In this document: positions 29,267 through 37,731 of the stretch, one piece after another
Position numbering within the stretch: position 1 is the stretch's first letter
Layout: every line of letters begins with the position of its first letter
NCBI GenBank assembly: GCA_963728285.1
Contig: CAVSJR010000005.1
Location: 186,001-250,000, forward strand
Length of the DNA stretch: 64,000 bases
Source of the DNA: CAVSJR01 sp963728285
Lineage (GTDB): Bacteria; Actinomycetota; UBA4738; HRBIN12
Reading direction: 5' to 3'
Translations under genes and position numbers: made by a program
Notes under the pieces: generated by a model
Seen by the model: only the letters and a program-made list of their open reading frames with translations
Told to the model about the DNA's origin: nothing
Database searches by the model: none

Positions 29267-30064
29267 TCAGTCGGGCGGGGTCGAGCCGTTCGTCCCTCCG
29301 CGGCTGAGGAACCGGGTGGCGAGCCCGAGCCCGATCAGGACGACGCTCCCGATCACCACCCAGACGGCGACCGGGATCCCTCCTCCACCGTCCGTCGGCG
29401 ATGGGGCGATCCCGACGGGCGGCGGCGCGGCCACGACGACGTAGCCGGGCGCCTCGATGTCGGCGCCCACCTGCTGCAGGTTGGGAACGTCCGTGGACTT
29501 CAGCGGCTCCCAGCGCCTCCCGTCGGCGGAGTACAGCAGCGTGTGCTTTTGGTGCGCCCCCGGCTGGGCCGGGTAGGCCAGGATCACCTGGCTCGGCGCG
29601 GAGAACCGGCGCAGCGCGCGCCCGGACGGGTCGTAGCGCGCGCTCAACCGATACACGTTCCCCTGCGGCTCCAGGTCGTCGGGCAGCGGCCCCGTCGTGG
29701 CCGGATCGAGCGGCTTCGCCTCGAGCACCACGCGCGCGTCGTCGTCGTTGGGCGGGGCCATGCCGCGCTCGGCCACGATCGTGAACTGCACGTCTCCGGT
29801 CGCGAAGACGTCGGCCTTCGAGCCGGCCGCCGTCAGCGCGGCGTCGAAGGTCCCGCTCGCGGGCTGCCGGCGGCTCTGCGCTCCCGCCGGCGGGTTGACG
29901 TAGTTGTAGGGCGGCGGCGCCGAGAGGCCGTCGAGGAGCGGCCGGCGGGCGAGCGGGCTGAGCGACCCGGACAGCGCCGCGCCGGCGAGGAAGACGCCGA
30001 CCGCGCACATCCCGCCGATCAGGACCCGGTGGCGGCGGACGAACGAGGCGATGCCCCGCGTCAC
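29267..30064 (-). CDS. Exported protein with N- and C-terminal membrane anchors, unknown function
   Basis: A 265-residue protein. A membrane segment at about 15-36 is followed by an extracytoplasmic region, including a beta-rich stretch with VQFTIVAERGM, HTLLYSADGRRW and a Pro-rich linker, and a second membrane helix near the C-terminus (about 233-252). No family is recognised. GTG at 30064 overlaps the TGA stop of the solute-binding protein gene (GTGA). It is the last gene of the six-gene overlapping block that includes CopC-CopD. Proline-rich and YSADGR segments suggest a surface or periplasmic role in that system. Confidence 0.6.
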   Translation of the reverse strand: MTRGIASFVRRHRVLIGGMCAVGVFLAGAALSGSLSPLARRPLLDGLSAPPPYNYVNPPAGAQSRRQPASGTFDAALTAAGSKADVFATGDVQFTIVAERGMAPPNDDDARVVLEAKPLDPATTGPLPDDLEPQGNVYRLSARYDPSGRALRRFSAPSQVILAYPAQPGAHQKHTLLYSADGRRWEPLKSTDVPNLQQVGADIEAPGYVVVAAPPPVGIAPSPTDGGGGIPVAVWVVIGSVVLIGLGLATRFLSRGGTNGSTPPD

Positions 30065-31386
30065 GACGCGAGTGGGATCCACTGCGGAGGCTGCGTCGCG
30101 TACTGCGGCGGCCACACGACGGCGCGCTCGCCGACGTCGACCCATTCCCAGATCACGCTCGCCGCCGCGAGGTTCGATCCGGCGTCCGGGGATCCGGGCG
30201 GGGCGAAGCGGAGGCCGCTCCCGTTCGGAAGGCCGCCCGGCGGGATGTCGGCCGCGCGTGCCGCGGCGGCGACGCCGCCCGGCGTCAGCCGTGAGGCGTC
30301 GGGCATGACGTCGTGGAACAGCGCCCACGCCGCGGAGAATCCGGCGAGCGCCGCGGCGCTCATGCCCTCGCCGTACCGATCCTCGTAGGTGGCCGACGCA
30401 CGGTCGAGCAGCGACCTGGCCCCGGGCAGCAGGCCCTCGGGATTCAGCGCCCCGGCATCGGGCTTGTCCGATGCGAACAGGCCGACCGCATCGCGGCCGA
30501 GGCGCGCGCCGAACTCCGGCATGCAGTAGCTGGAGGAGGTGCCGATGCCGGCGACCAGCGGCACGTGCGCCCGCACGAGCTCGCGGCGCATCGCGACGCC
30601 GTCCTCGACGTAGGCGGAGACGAACAGGATGTCGGGGCGGGCGCGATCGATCCGGCGCACGAGCGCCGGCATGTCGGCGCCCCGCGCCGGGTAGGGGAAC
30701 CGGCCGACGAGATCGAGGTCGCGCTCGAGGATCGTGTCGATCGCCCCCCGTCCCACCGAGCGTCCGTACGCGTCGTCGACGTAGGTCACGGCGAAGCGGA
30801 GGTCCTCGGCCGGCTGATGCAGCCTCGCCGCGTACTGATCGACCATGAACTCGATGGCGGCCCGACCCAGCACGGCGCCCGTGGGCGGGACGTGGAACAC
30901 GAGGTCGTTGGGCGACGCGACCGCTGGGTCGCCCGGGGAGGGGCTCATCGCGTCCGCGTCCATGCCCTCGTGCTCGTCCTCGTGCAGCTCGAGCTCCGCG
31001 ACGGCGCCGGTCTCCCAATACAACATCCCCCTCGCGGAGGCGGCCTCGGCGGCCGGGATCGAGATCGTGCTGCCGTAGCTTCCGACGACGAACCGGTAGC
31101 CGTCGGCGTGCAGCATCGCGATCGCGGGGGTCGCGGCGTCGGCGCTGGCCACCTCGACGGGCCGCAGCTCGATCGGGCGGCCGTCGATGCCGCCGTCGTC
31201 GTTCGCGAACTCCGCGGCCAGACGGACGCCCCGATACTCGTCGACGCCTCCGGGTCCCTGGGATCCCTCGAGCGGATAGACGGCGCCCACCCGAACCGGC
31301 TCCCCGGCGCTCCTCGTGCACGACCCGGCGACCGCCCCGAGAATGACGAGCGCCCCGGCCAGCGCCCCGGCCCTCAGACGACTCAC
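30061..31386 (-). CDS. Lipoprotein, branched-chain-amino-acid-type periplasmic binding protein
   Basis: A 441-residue type I periplasmic binding protein (Peripla_BP_6/LivK class). GTG at 31386 gives a signal peptide with a lipobox-like AGSC (Cys23). The mature part opens with VRVGAVYPLEGSQGPGG and has the two-lobed fold (NDDGGIDGRPIEL, VVGSYGSTISIP, YARGADMPALVRRID type segments). No LivHMGF permease or ATPase gene is nearby. A His/Asp/Glu-rich loop at residues 131-147 (ELELHEDEHEGMDADAM) is not usual for the family and could bind metal. The start overlaps the CPBP stop and the stop overlaps the next gene, placing it inside the copper-type cluster. Ligand unknown. Confidence 0.8.
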   Translation of the reverse strand: MSRLRAGALAGALVILGAVAGSCTRSAGEPVRVGAVYPLEGSQGPGGVDEYRGVRLAAEFANDDGGIDGRPIELRPVEVASADAATPAIAMLHADGYRFVVGSYGSTISIPAAEAASARGMLYWETGAVAELELHEDEHEGMDADAMSPSPGDPAVASPNDLVFHVPPTGAVLGRAAIEFMVDQYAARLHQPAEDLRFAVTYVDDAYGRSVGRGAIDTILERDLDLVGRFPYPARGADMPALVRRIDRARPDILFVSAYVEDGVAMRRELVRAHVPLVAGIGTSSSYCMPEFGARLGRDAVGLFASDKPDAGALNPEGLLPGARSLLDRASATYEDRYGEGMSAAALAGFSAAWALFHDVMPDASRLTPGGVAAAARAADIPPGGLPNGSGLRFAPPGSPDAGSNLAAASVIWEWVDVGERAVVWPPQYATQPPQWIPLAS

Positions 31387-31973
31387 CGGAGGCTCGCAAG
31401 CACGTTGGCGGCGACGTGCGTCGCGGCGGGCGCGGCCCACGATCCCGATGCGAATCGCTGCCACGAGAACAGCAGCCCGGCGCCGAGGTCCAGGGGGAGC
31501 GCGACGACGCCGTAGAGCGGGAGGTGGATCGCCGCGAACGCCACCGCCGTCACGCCGATCGCGGCCGGGGCGCCGAAGCGCTCGAGCCTTCCATAGAGGA
31601 GCCGCCGGAAGAGCGCCTCCTCGGAGACCGCCGCGAAGGCGTTCATCGGGAGCGCGAGTGCGACGAGCCGCAGCGGCGCCGGGGGCCCGGCCACGAGGAC
31701 GCTCGCCGCGACCGCCGCCGCGCCCACGATCGTCGCCGGCCAGAGGCGGGCCGGCCGCGGGGCACGCACGAGCGGCACGGCGATCGACCCCAGCAGGACG
31801 GCCGCGTAGAGAAGCGTCAGCAGCGTCGCGGGACGCGCGGTGGCCCCCGGGACGAGCGCGCGAGCGAGCAGCAGCGCGACGGCGAGCGCCGCGACCGCGT
31901 ACGGGAGCACCCGACCGTCGACGGAGGGAGCGATCGCCGAGCCGGCCCGAGCCTCCGCGGCCTCGGCGGTCAT
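31383..31973 (-). CDS. CPBP-family intramembrane metalloprotease
   Basis: A 196-residue protein with about six membrane helices. The ABI/CPBP motifs are present: AVSEEALFRRLLYG (motif 1, the EExxxR type), FAAIHLPLYG (motif 2) and a late His in THVAANVLASL. Family members include CAAX prenyl-protease relatives and proteins of unknown substrate. Both ends overlap neighbours by four bases, so it is translated as part of the CopC-CopD cluster. Confidence 0.8.
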   Translation of the reverse strand: MTAEAAEARAGSAIAPSVDGRVLPYAVAALAVALLLARALVPGATARPATLLTLLYAAVLLGSIAVPLVRAPRPARLWPATIVGAAAVAASVLVAGPPAPLRLVALALPMNAFAAVSEEALFRRLLYGRLERFGAPAAIGVTAVAFAAIHLPLYGVVALPLDLGAGLLFSWQRFASGSWAAPAATHVAANVLASLR

Positions 31974-32425
31974 CGCCGCACCTCGAAGGCCACCTGCTGG
32001 ACGACGCGGGGATCGAAGGGCGCGTGGTCGTTGGCGACGAACTCGACCCGCAGCAGGTGTGGTCCCGGCTTCACGTCGGGGATGTTCTCACGTAGGCCGG
32101 AGGTCATCGAGACGAGGCGGTCGTCGAGGATGACGTGCAGGTGGCCCTCGTCGGGCCGGAGGTTGGTCGAGGTCGCGGCCGTGATCGTGGCCCCCTCGAG
32201 CGACACCTTGAGCGGCACCGACGGCCCGGCCAGCGCCTCGCCGTTCCTCGGGGATACGATCGACAGCCTCGCGGTGCTCGACGGCCGGGCGGCCGCCGGA
32301 GGACGCGACGACGGCGGTGCCGGGCTCGCCTCGGACGAGCAGGCGACGCCTCCGACCGCGACGGCGAGCGTGAGCACGGCCGCCATCGTTCCACGTGGCA
32401 GGGCGGCGCGGGACCTCATCGTCAT
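31970..32425 (-). CDS. Lipoprotein with DUF4399-like domain (paralogue of gene at 34442)
   Basis: A 151-residue lipoprotein: signal peptide with lipobox-like GVAC and a Ser/Pro/Ala-rich linker, then a beta-sandwich domain with LRPDEGHLHVILDD, LVSMTSG and FVANDHAPFDPRVVQQ. The same DEGH(L/I)H and NDHAPFDPRV/ADHAPFDPRV strings occur in the gene at 34442, so the two are clear paralogues placed on either side of copCD. His-rich spacing would suit metal binding, but this is inference. ATG at 32425 overlaps the copCD stop (ATGA). Confidence 0.68.
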   Translation of the reverse strand: MTMRSRAALPRGTMAAVLTLAVAVGGVACSSEASPAPPSSRPPAAARPSSTARLSIVSPRNGEALAGPSVPLKVSLEGATITAATSTNLRPDEGHLHVILDDRLVSMTSGLRENIPDVKPGPHLLRVEFVANDHAPFDPRVVQQVAFEVRR

Positions 32426-34445
32426 GTGACCTCCTGTTCGAACGAGGCGGACACCGCCGCTCCCGTCTTGGCGGTGGCGTCGAAGGCGAACGACCATGTG
32501 CCGGCCGTGAGTCGCACGTTCGCCGTGAAGTGCCCCGGCGAGAGCCGCAGCAGCTTGAGGGGCCGCGTCCCCGACGGAGAGGTGGCCGTCGCCTCGGCGG
32601 ACGTCAGCGGGAGCTCGCTCCCGTTCGAATCGAACGCGGTGAAGTGCACCTCCGCCCGGCCGGGCCTCGCCGGGTCGAGGTAGGCCTGCACCGATGAGCC
32701 GTCGGGAAGCGTGATCGTGTAGAGGTCCGGGAGGCCGGGTGTTCGGGCGACCGAGGTTCGCGATCCCGACGGCGTGGCGGCGGCCGTCGGCGGCCGAGCC
32801 CGGACGACGAGCGGGACCTCCGTCGCGCCCCGATCGGTCTGAACGAGCACGACGACGTCCCACGTGCCCTCGATCGACAGCGCGGTGGACGTCGTCGTCC
32901 ACGACCCGGGCCCCTCGCGGCGCAGCTCCTGCGTGGACGCGCCGAGGCCCGGCTGAGCCGGCAGGTCGAATCGCAACGCGACCCTCGTCGCCGCGACGGG
33001 TTCGCGCGTGTCGTAGTCGGAGACGTCCGCGTCGGAACCGATTCTCGCCCACGGTGCCGGGCGTGATCTCGAGGCGGACCCGCGTCGTCGTCGCGAAGTC
33101 GCTTCCGGAGACGACGACCCGCGACTGCGCCGGGCCCTGCATCGCGGCCAGCTGCGCGGGCGGCGGGAGGCCGGCCAGGACGCCGGTGACGGCGAAGATG
33201 CTGGCCGCGAGGAGCAGCTCGCCGCCCAGGAGCCGGCGGACCGAGAAGGCGTGGGCGTCGTCGAGGCGGCGCACGTTGACGAACCGATTCCACGCGGCGA
33301 GGGCGACGAGGGCGGCGAAGAGGCCGAGCTTCCACAACAGGGCGTTGCCCCATCCGGTCGTCAGGAGCCGGCCGAGGACCGTCCAGCCGCCGAGGAGGTC
33401 CACCGACCGGATCGTCCCCGTGGCCAGGATGACGGCGAGGGCCGGGGCGGCCAGCCCGGAGAACCGGCGGATATGGGCGTCCCGGCGCACGCCGGCGGCG
33501 TCGCGCAGGTCGATGAGCAGCCACGCGAGGCCCCCGATCCAGATCCCGACGGCCAGGAGGTGGAGCCACTGGACCAGCACGTCGAACCCGCGGAACGGGC
33601 CCGGCGCGCCCGCGTGGCCCCCGATGGCGTGGAACAGGAGCCCGGCCGCTGCGCCGACGCCCACCGCGGCGATCGCGGCGTCCGATCGGCGGACGGACGC
33701 GACCGCCACCGCGACGCCGGTCAGCCCGAGGGCGATCGCCTGGCGAGCGAGCGGGGTCCCCGTCGCCGACGACAGCAGCGTGCCGAGCGAGACGCCGGCC
33801 GCCGAGCTCTCGGCGACGGCAACGAGGAGAAGGCCGACGGCGGCGAGCGTCCACGCGACCGGCAGCACGATCCTCGACCCGCGCGGGCGCTCGCGGAGCA
33901 CGGCGAATCGCATCGTCGCGGTCGCCAGCAGCACCGCGAGCCCCGCGTACAGAAGCCAGCGGCCGGCCACCGCCTCCGGGGAGGGCTTGGGCGTCGCCGG
34001 GATGACGGCTCCCGCCGGCGGGGAGGAGCCGGCCGGGGAGACGCCCACGCCGAAGGCGAAGGACCCCCCCGTCGAGTGCCCGTCGGCGGTCGACGTCGTT
34101 CGCCACGTGACCGTGTAGATGCCGTCGGGGAGCCCCGGCCGCAGCGGCACGCGGAGCTCGTGCTCGTCCCCGGGCGGAACCGCGGCCGGGCCGCGCGCGA
34201 CGGAGCTCCCCGTGGAATCGAGCACGTCGATCTGCGAGAGGTCCGGATCCGGCGGCTCGGTGAAGGTGATGCAGGACGTCGGACGGAGCGTGGTCGACGA
34301 TCGAGTCGCCCGCGGGGACGGACCGCTCGAGGAGGGCGTGCGCGGAGGCCGGCGGCGCCATCGCGACGAGCGCACCGGCACCGAGCAGCGCGGCGGCGAG
34401 CACGCGAGCGGCGAGGGAGGCACGCGAGCGTCGGGGCCGCGTCAT
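32422..34445 (-). CDS. CopC-CopD fusion copper-resistance protein, two frameshifts
   Basis: From ATG 34445 a signal peptide leads to a CopC domain whose mature N-terminus is HALLERSVPAGDS, with the first His as in copper-binding CopC. An extra base near 34271 shifts the frame; the other frame continues ITFTEPPDPDLSQIDV and DGIYTVTWRTTSTADGHSTGG. A CopD membrane domain follows (eight or more helices, WLHLLAVGIWIGGLAWLL, LWKLGLFAALVALAAWNRF). A second extra base near 33034 precedes a C-terminal exported beta domain ending at 32422. The reconstructed protein has about 673 residues. It should handle copper at the cell envelope. It overlaps both neighbours by four bases. Confidence 0.85.
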
Positions 34446-34999
34446 CCGGGAACCTCGAACCGGACGGACGCGGTCACCCTCGGATCGAACGGCGCGTGGT
34501 CGGCCGCGACGAACTCGGCGTCGAGCTCGTGCATCCCCGGCGGCGTGCCGCTCAGGTCCACCGTCTGCAGCGTCCCGTACGTCATCGAGATGAGCCGCCC
34601 GTCGAGCGAGAGATGGATGTGCCCCTCGTCGGGCTGCAGATCCGTCGACGTCGCCGAGATGATCCTGCCGCCGGTCAACCGAAGCACGACGGCGAGCTCG
34701 TCGCCGGAGACGGGCCGTCCGGGCGCCGGCTTCTCGAACGCGAGCGTGGCCGTGGAGGCGGGCCGCGCGCCGCCCGCCCGGGCCGGCGCGGTGGGACGAA
34801 ACAGCGTCGGCACGATGAACGACAGCACGACCAGCCCCACGGCCGCCGGGAGGAGCGCCACGGCGGCCCAGCTCGGCAGCCGCGGGAATCCCTTGCGTCG
34901 CAACCGTGTCCACGCCACCCAGCCAACGGTCACCCCGCCGAAGATCAGCAGGGTCGCCGCGAGCTCGTCGGGGGTCCCGGCATGCGCCAGCAACGGCAT
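34442..34999 (-). CDS. Membrane-anchored DUF4399-like protein
   Basis: A 185-residue protein. Two membrane segments (about 10-28 and 43-64) are followed by an exported domain with TDLQPDEGHIHLSLD, LISMTYG and FVAADHAPFDPRV, the same signature as the lipoprotein at 31970. ATG at 34999 is used; GTG at 35002 is one codon upstream. The stop overlaps the copCD start. It opens the block of overlapping genes. Function unknown, copper handling inferred from context. Confidence 0.65.
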   Translation of the reverse strand: MPLLAHAGTPDELAATLLIFGGVTVGWVAWTRLRRKGFPRLPSWAAVALLPAAVGLVVLSFIVPTLFRPTAPARAGGARPASTATLAFEKPAPGRPVSGDELAVVLRLTGGRIISATSTDLQPDEGHIHLSLDGRLISMTYGTLQTVDLSGTPPGMHELDAEFVAADHAPFDPRVTASVRFEVPG

Positions 35000-35035
35000 C
35001 ACGCATCTCCGGCGGCGACGCGCAGGCTCAAGCGC

Positions 35036-35701
35036 TCAGCCTCGCTTCCGGGCCGACGCGATGGCGACCGCGCCCAGGATCAGGCCGATCGCCCCGACCA
35101 CGATGGCCACGACCGCGATCGTCGTGGCGGTGCCGGCCTCGTCCTCGGCCGCCTGCTTCGCGGCCGCGATGCCCTCGGTCAGCCGGGGAACCTCGCGATC
35201 GATCCGCTCGGCCAGCTCGCCGTTGGTCGGATCCTGCACGGGGAACTCCTCGGCGGACGGGCTGGTCACCTCGCTGAACGTGTCCGGGCCGGACGAGAAC
35301 GACTCGTCGATCTTCTGTCCGTCCGCGTTGCCCGAGAAGGTGAAGGTGTAGGCGCCGGGCCTCGTCGGCACGAACCAAGCCCGGTAGTCGCCCGGCTCCC
35401 CGAACTCCCCGACCTCGAAGAACGGCTCCAGGTCCAGGTCCTTCGTCGCGTCACCGAACTTCACCTCGACGCCGAGGTCGCCGGATTTCAGGTCCGTCAC
35501 GGGCGCTCCGTCGTGGTGGCTCAGGAGAAGCTGCACGCTGTTCGGGTATCCCGCGTACGCGGGCTCGGTCCCGAATCCGACGACCATCTCCAGGTCGCCC
35601 ACGTGCTTCGCCTCGTGGGCGGCGGCCGACGGCGCGAACGGCAGCGTCGCGAGCGTGGCCGCCGCGGTGGCGATGATTGCGATGCCGATCCTTCTCCTCA
35701 T
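35036..35701 (-). CDS. Exported protein with C-terminal TM anchor, copper-cluster associated
   Basis: A 221-residue protein with signal peptide (1-30, ending APSAAAHEAKH), a beta-rich extracytoplasmic domain of about 120 residues (VVGFGTEPAYAGYPN, LLLSHHDGAPV, RPGAYTFTFSGNADG), a helical linker, and a membrane helix at about 197-216. The His-rich mature N-terminus (HEAKH) and SHHDG are suited to metal binding, but no family is recognised with certainty. ATG at 35701 follows GGGAGGA. It lies 36 bases before the overlapping copper block and is probably in the same operon. Confidence 0.62.
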   Translation of the reverse strand: MRRRIGIAIIATAAATLATLPFAPSAAAHEAKHVGDLEMVVGFGTEPAYAGYPNSVQLLLSHHDGAPVTDLKSGDLGVEVKFGDATKDLDLEPFFEVGEFGEPGDYRAWFVPTRPGAYTFTFSGNADGQKIDESFSSGPDTFSEVTSPSAEEFPVQDPTNGELAERIDREVPRLTEGIAAAKQAAEDEAGTATTIAVVAIVVGAIGLILGAVAIASARKRG

Positions 35702-35801
35702 GATGAGTCCTCCCTCGGTGTCGAGCGTGACGACGCCGCCCAACGTCATCCACGTGCGGGCGCCGGCGTGCGACCGAGAGCGGAGCGTGGGCGGAGGTGC
35801 G

Positions 35802-36407
35802 TCAGGCGAGCGGGGGGCCGCGAAGCCCCGCCGCCCCGGCGAGCAGCGGCGAGCGGGGACCGTTGAGGCAGGGGGCGAGGGAGGGAATGATCCTCGGAGC
35901 GGAGGCGGTGCCGGGCGAGCCCACCAGCCGCGCGAGGCTCGCCGCCGCTCGGTGCAGCACGTGCAGCAGCACCGCGCCCACGACGGCGGCGAGCGCTTGC
36001 ACGAGGAGGCCGACCAGGAGGACGCGGCCCAGGAGGACGCCGAGCGGCGCGCCGGCAACGAGGCGCTCGACGACCTCCACCCCCGCGAACGTCAGGCCCT
36101 GCAGGAGCCACAATCGAGGGAACAGCCTGCGGATGCGCCCGGCGCGCGAGGCGCCGGCGGGGTCCGACCGTGCGTCCAGGGCGCACATGACCGCGCTTCC
36201 CAGCGCCAGGAGGATCAGGACCAGCACCGTCACGGAAGCGAGGCGCAGGTATCCGTGGCCCGTCGCCGACAGCACGGCCTCGCGACGGGCCGGCTGGGCA
36301 AGGAGGAGGGCGTAGGTGAGCCAGTGCCCGATGAGGACCCCGGCGGCGGCGACCGCGAAGACGGGGAACCGGCGCAGACCTCGCGATATGCCGCGTGTCC
36401 TCACCAT
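35802..36407 (-). CDS. Predicted multi-pass membrane protein of unknown function
   Basis: A 201-residue protein with four to five hydrophobic segments (about 15-34, 55-75, 95-112, 125-155), a basic N-terminus and a Pro/Gly-rich tail. VLIGHWLTYALLLAQPARRE and LLHVLHRAAASLARL contain histidines within or near helices. The family is not recognised. It lies 100 bases upstream of the exported protein at 35036 on the same strand and may be the first gene of the copper-type cluster. It is divergent from the 3-hydroxyacyl-CoA dehydrogenase gene. Confidence 0.55.
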   Translation of the reverse strand: MVRTRGISRGLRRFPVFAVAAAGVLIGHWLTYALLLAQPARREAVLSATGHGYLRLASVTVLVLILLALGSAVMCALDARSDPAGASRAGRIRRLFPRLWLLQGLTFAGVEVVERLVAGAPLGVLLGRVLLVGLLVQALAAVVGAVLLHVLHRAAASLARLVGSPGTASAPRIIPSLAPCLNGPRSPLLAGAAGLRGPPLA

Positions 36408-36508
36408 GCCTCCACGATCTCCTCACGCTCGAGCCGCGTTGGAGCCGCATTCGGGCTCCCACCAGGCGATTGTACGCTGGACCCCGACGAGCGAAGGGAG
36501 AGCCCTCG

Positions 36509-37366
36509 ATGAAGCCGGAGGACGTGCGCACGGTCGGGATCGTCGGCTGTGGGCTCATGGGATCGGGCATCGCGGAGGTCGTCGCGCGCGCCGGCGCCGA
36601 GGTGACGTTCGTGGAGGCATCCGAGGACCTCGTGGCGCGGGGGCGGGAGCGGATCGAGGCGTCGCTCGAACGCGCCGTGGAGCGCGGCAAGATCACCCCC
36701 CAGGAGCGAGCGGAGGCGCTCGGCCGCATCCGGGGGGTCCTGGATCTCGCGGCGCTCGGCGACGTGGACCTCGTGATCGAGGCAACGACCGAGGACGTGG
36801 AGGCGAAGTTCGACGTCTTCCGCCGGCTGGGCGAGCTCACGCGGCCGGAGACCGTGCTGGCGAGCAACACCTCGTCGATCCCGATCGCGGATCTCGGCGC
36901 CGCCTCGGGCAGGCCGGACCGCGTGATCGGGATGCACTTCTTCAACCCACCGCCGGTCATGAGGCTCCTGGAGATCATCCCCGCGATCACCACCTCGGAC
37001 GAGACGAGCGAGCTCGCGCGCGGCTTCGGCGAGCGACTGGGAAAGACCTGTGTGCGATCGGCGGACCGGGCGGGCTTCATCGTGAACCGGCTCCTGATCC
37101 CGTACCTCAACTCGGCGGCCCGCCTGGTGGACGAGGGCACCGCGTCGCGCGAGGACATCGACGCCGCGATCACCCTCGGCCTCGGTCATCCGATGGGACC
37201 GCTCGCGCTCATGGACCTCATCGGGATCGACACGACCGTGTTCATCGCGGAGGTCCTGCATCGCGAGTTCGCCGAGCCGCAGTATGCGCCGGCTCCCTTG
37301 CTCCGGCGGATGGTGGCGGCGGGACGATTGGGTCGCAAGGCAGGACGCGGCTTCTACGACTACTGA
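36509..37366 (+). CDS. 3-hydroxybutyryl-CoA / 3-hydroxyacyl-CoA dehydrogenase
   Basis: A 285-residue NAD(P)-dependent dehydrogenase oxidising 3-hydroxyacyl-CoA to 3-ketoacyl-CoA, or the reverse from acetoacetyl-CoA. Motifs: VGIVGCGLMGSGIAEV (nucleotide loop), IEATTED, SNTSSIPI and the catalytic His in GMHFFNPPPVM, then FIVNRLLIPYLN and GLGHPMGPLALMDLIG. ATG at 36509 is supported by GAAGGGAG at 36492-36499. Together with the thiolase at 52395 and Ccr at 48039 it can form the acetoacetyl-CoA to butyryl/ethylmalonyl-CoA route. The crotonase needed between them is not in the window. Confidence 0.93.
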   Translation: MKPEDVRTVGIVGCGLMGSGIAEVVARAGAEVTFVEASEDLVARGRERIEASLERAVERGKITPQERAEALGRIRGVLDLAALGDVDLVIEATTEDVEAKFDVFRRLGELTRPETVLASNTSSIPIADLGAASGRPDRVIGMHFFNPPPVMRLLEIIPAITTSDETSELARGFGERLGKTCVRSADRAGFIVNRLLIPYLNSAARLVDEGTASREDIDAAITLGLGHPMGPLALMDLIGIDTTVFIAEVLHREFAEPQYAPAPLLRRMVAAGRLGRKAGRGFYDY

Positions 37367-37387
37367 CGGGCGGCGGATCGTCGCCCG
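37367..37387 (+). terminator. GC-rich stem-loop just after 3-hydroxyacyl-CoA dehydrogenase
   Basis: Starting at the base after the stop codon, CGGGCGGCG pairs with CGTCGCCCG around a GAT loop (nine pairs, one G-T). No U tract follows, which is common for high-GC Gram-positive terminators. The hairpin is seen directly; the function is inferred from its place. Confidence 0.4.
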
Positions 37388-37731
37388 CCCGCGTCCGGAG
37401 GGCCGTCCGTCCGAGGCGTGCCGAAGCGGCTCTGCGTGCTCCGCCCTCGACGCCGCCGCGCGCCGAATGCCGCGGTCAAGGGGCCGTTGGTAGGTGTTCC
37501 TTCGCGCGAGAAATGGCCGAACGGCGTAGCTCACACCGTTGACACATATCCCCCGTAACGCAAAGGATATGACGCGAAGCGAAACGACACGGACGGCGCC
37601 CCCCGATGCCCGCCGACGCGCACCCGCGCGCCGGAGGACACGCCCGCACTCACCATCGGGACCGGGGGAGCCCACCCCGATTCGGACGCTCGGATGCTGC
37701 GACGAGAGGGTCGGCCGAGGAGAGTGTGAGG
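37388..37731 (+). promoter_or_regulatory. Long leader of the secreted DUF11/PD40 gene, with a TTGACA-type box
   Basis: About 340 bases without a convincing gene. A perfect TTGACA lies at 37539-37544 and is followed by an A/T-richer stretch (CAAAGGATATGAC, 37561-37573) unlike the surrounding sequence. This is the best sigma-70-like candidate in the window, but the -10 box does not fit well at 17 bases. If it is a promoter, the transcript has an untranslated leader of roughly 160 bases before ATG 37732. GAGGAGAGTGTGAGG precedes that start. Confidence 0.35.

Noticed and set aside
35746..37173. 475-codon minus-strand frame over the 3-hydroxyacyl-CoA dehydrogenase
   Set aside because: Ser/Arg-rich shadow translation; the plus-strand dehydrogenase motifs are unmistakable.
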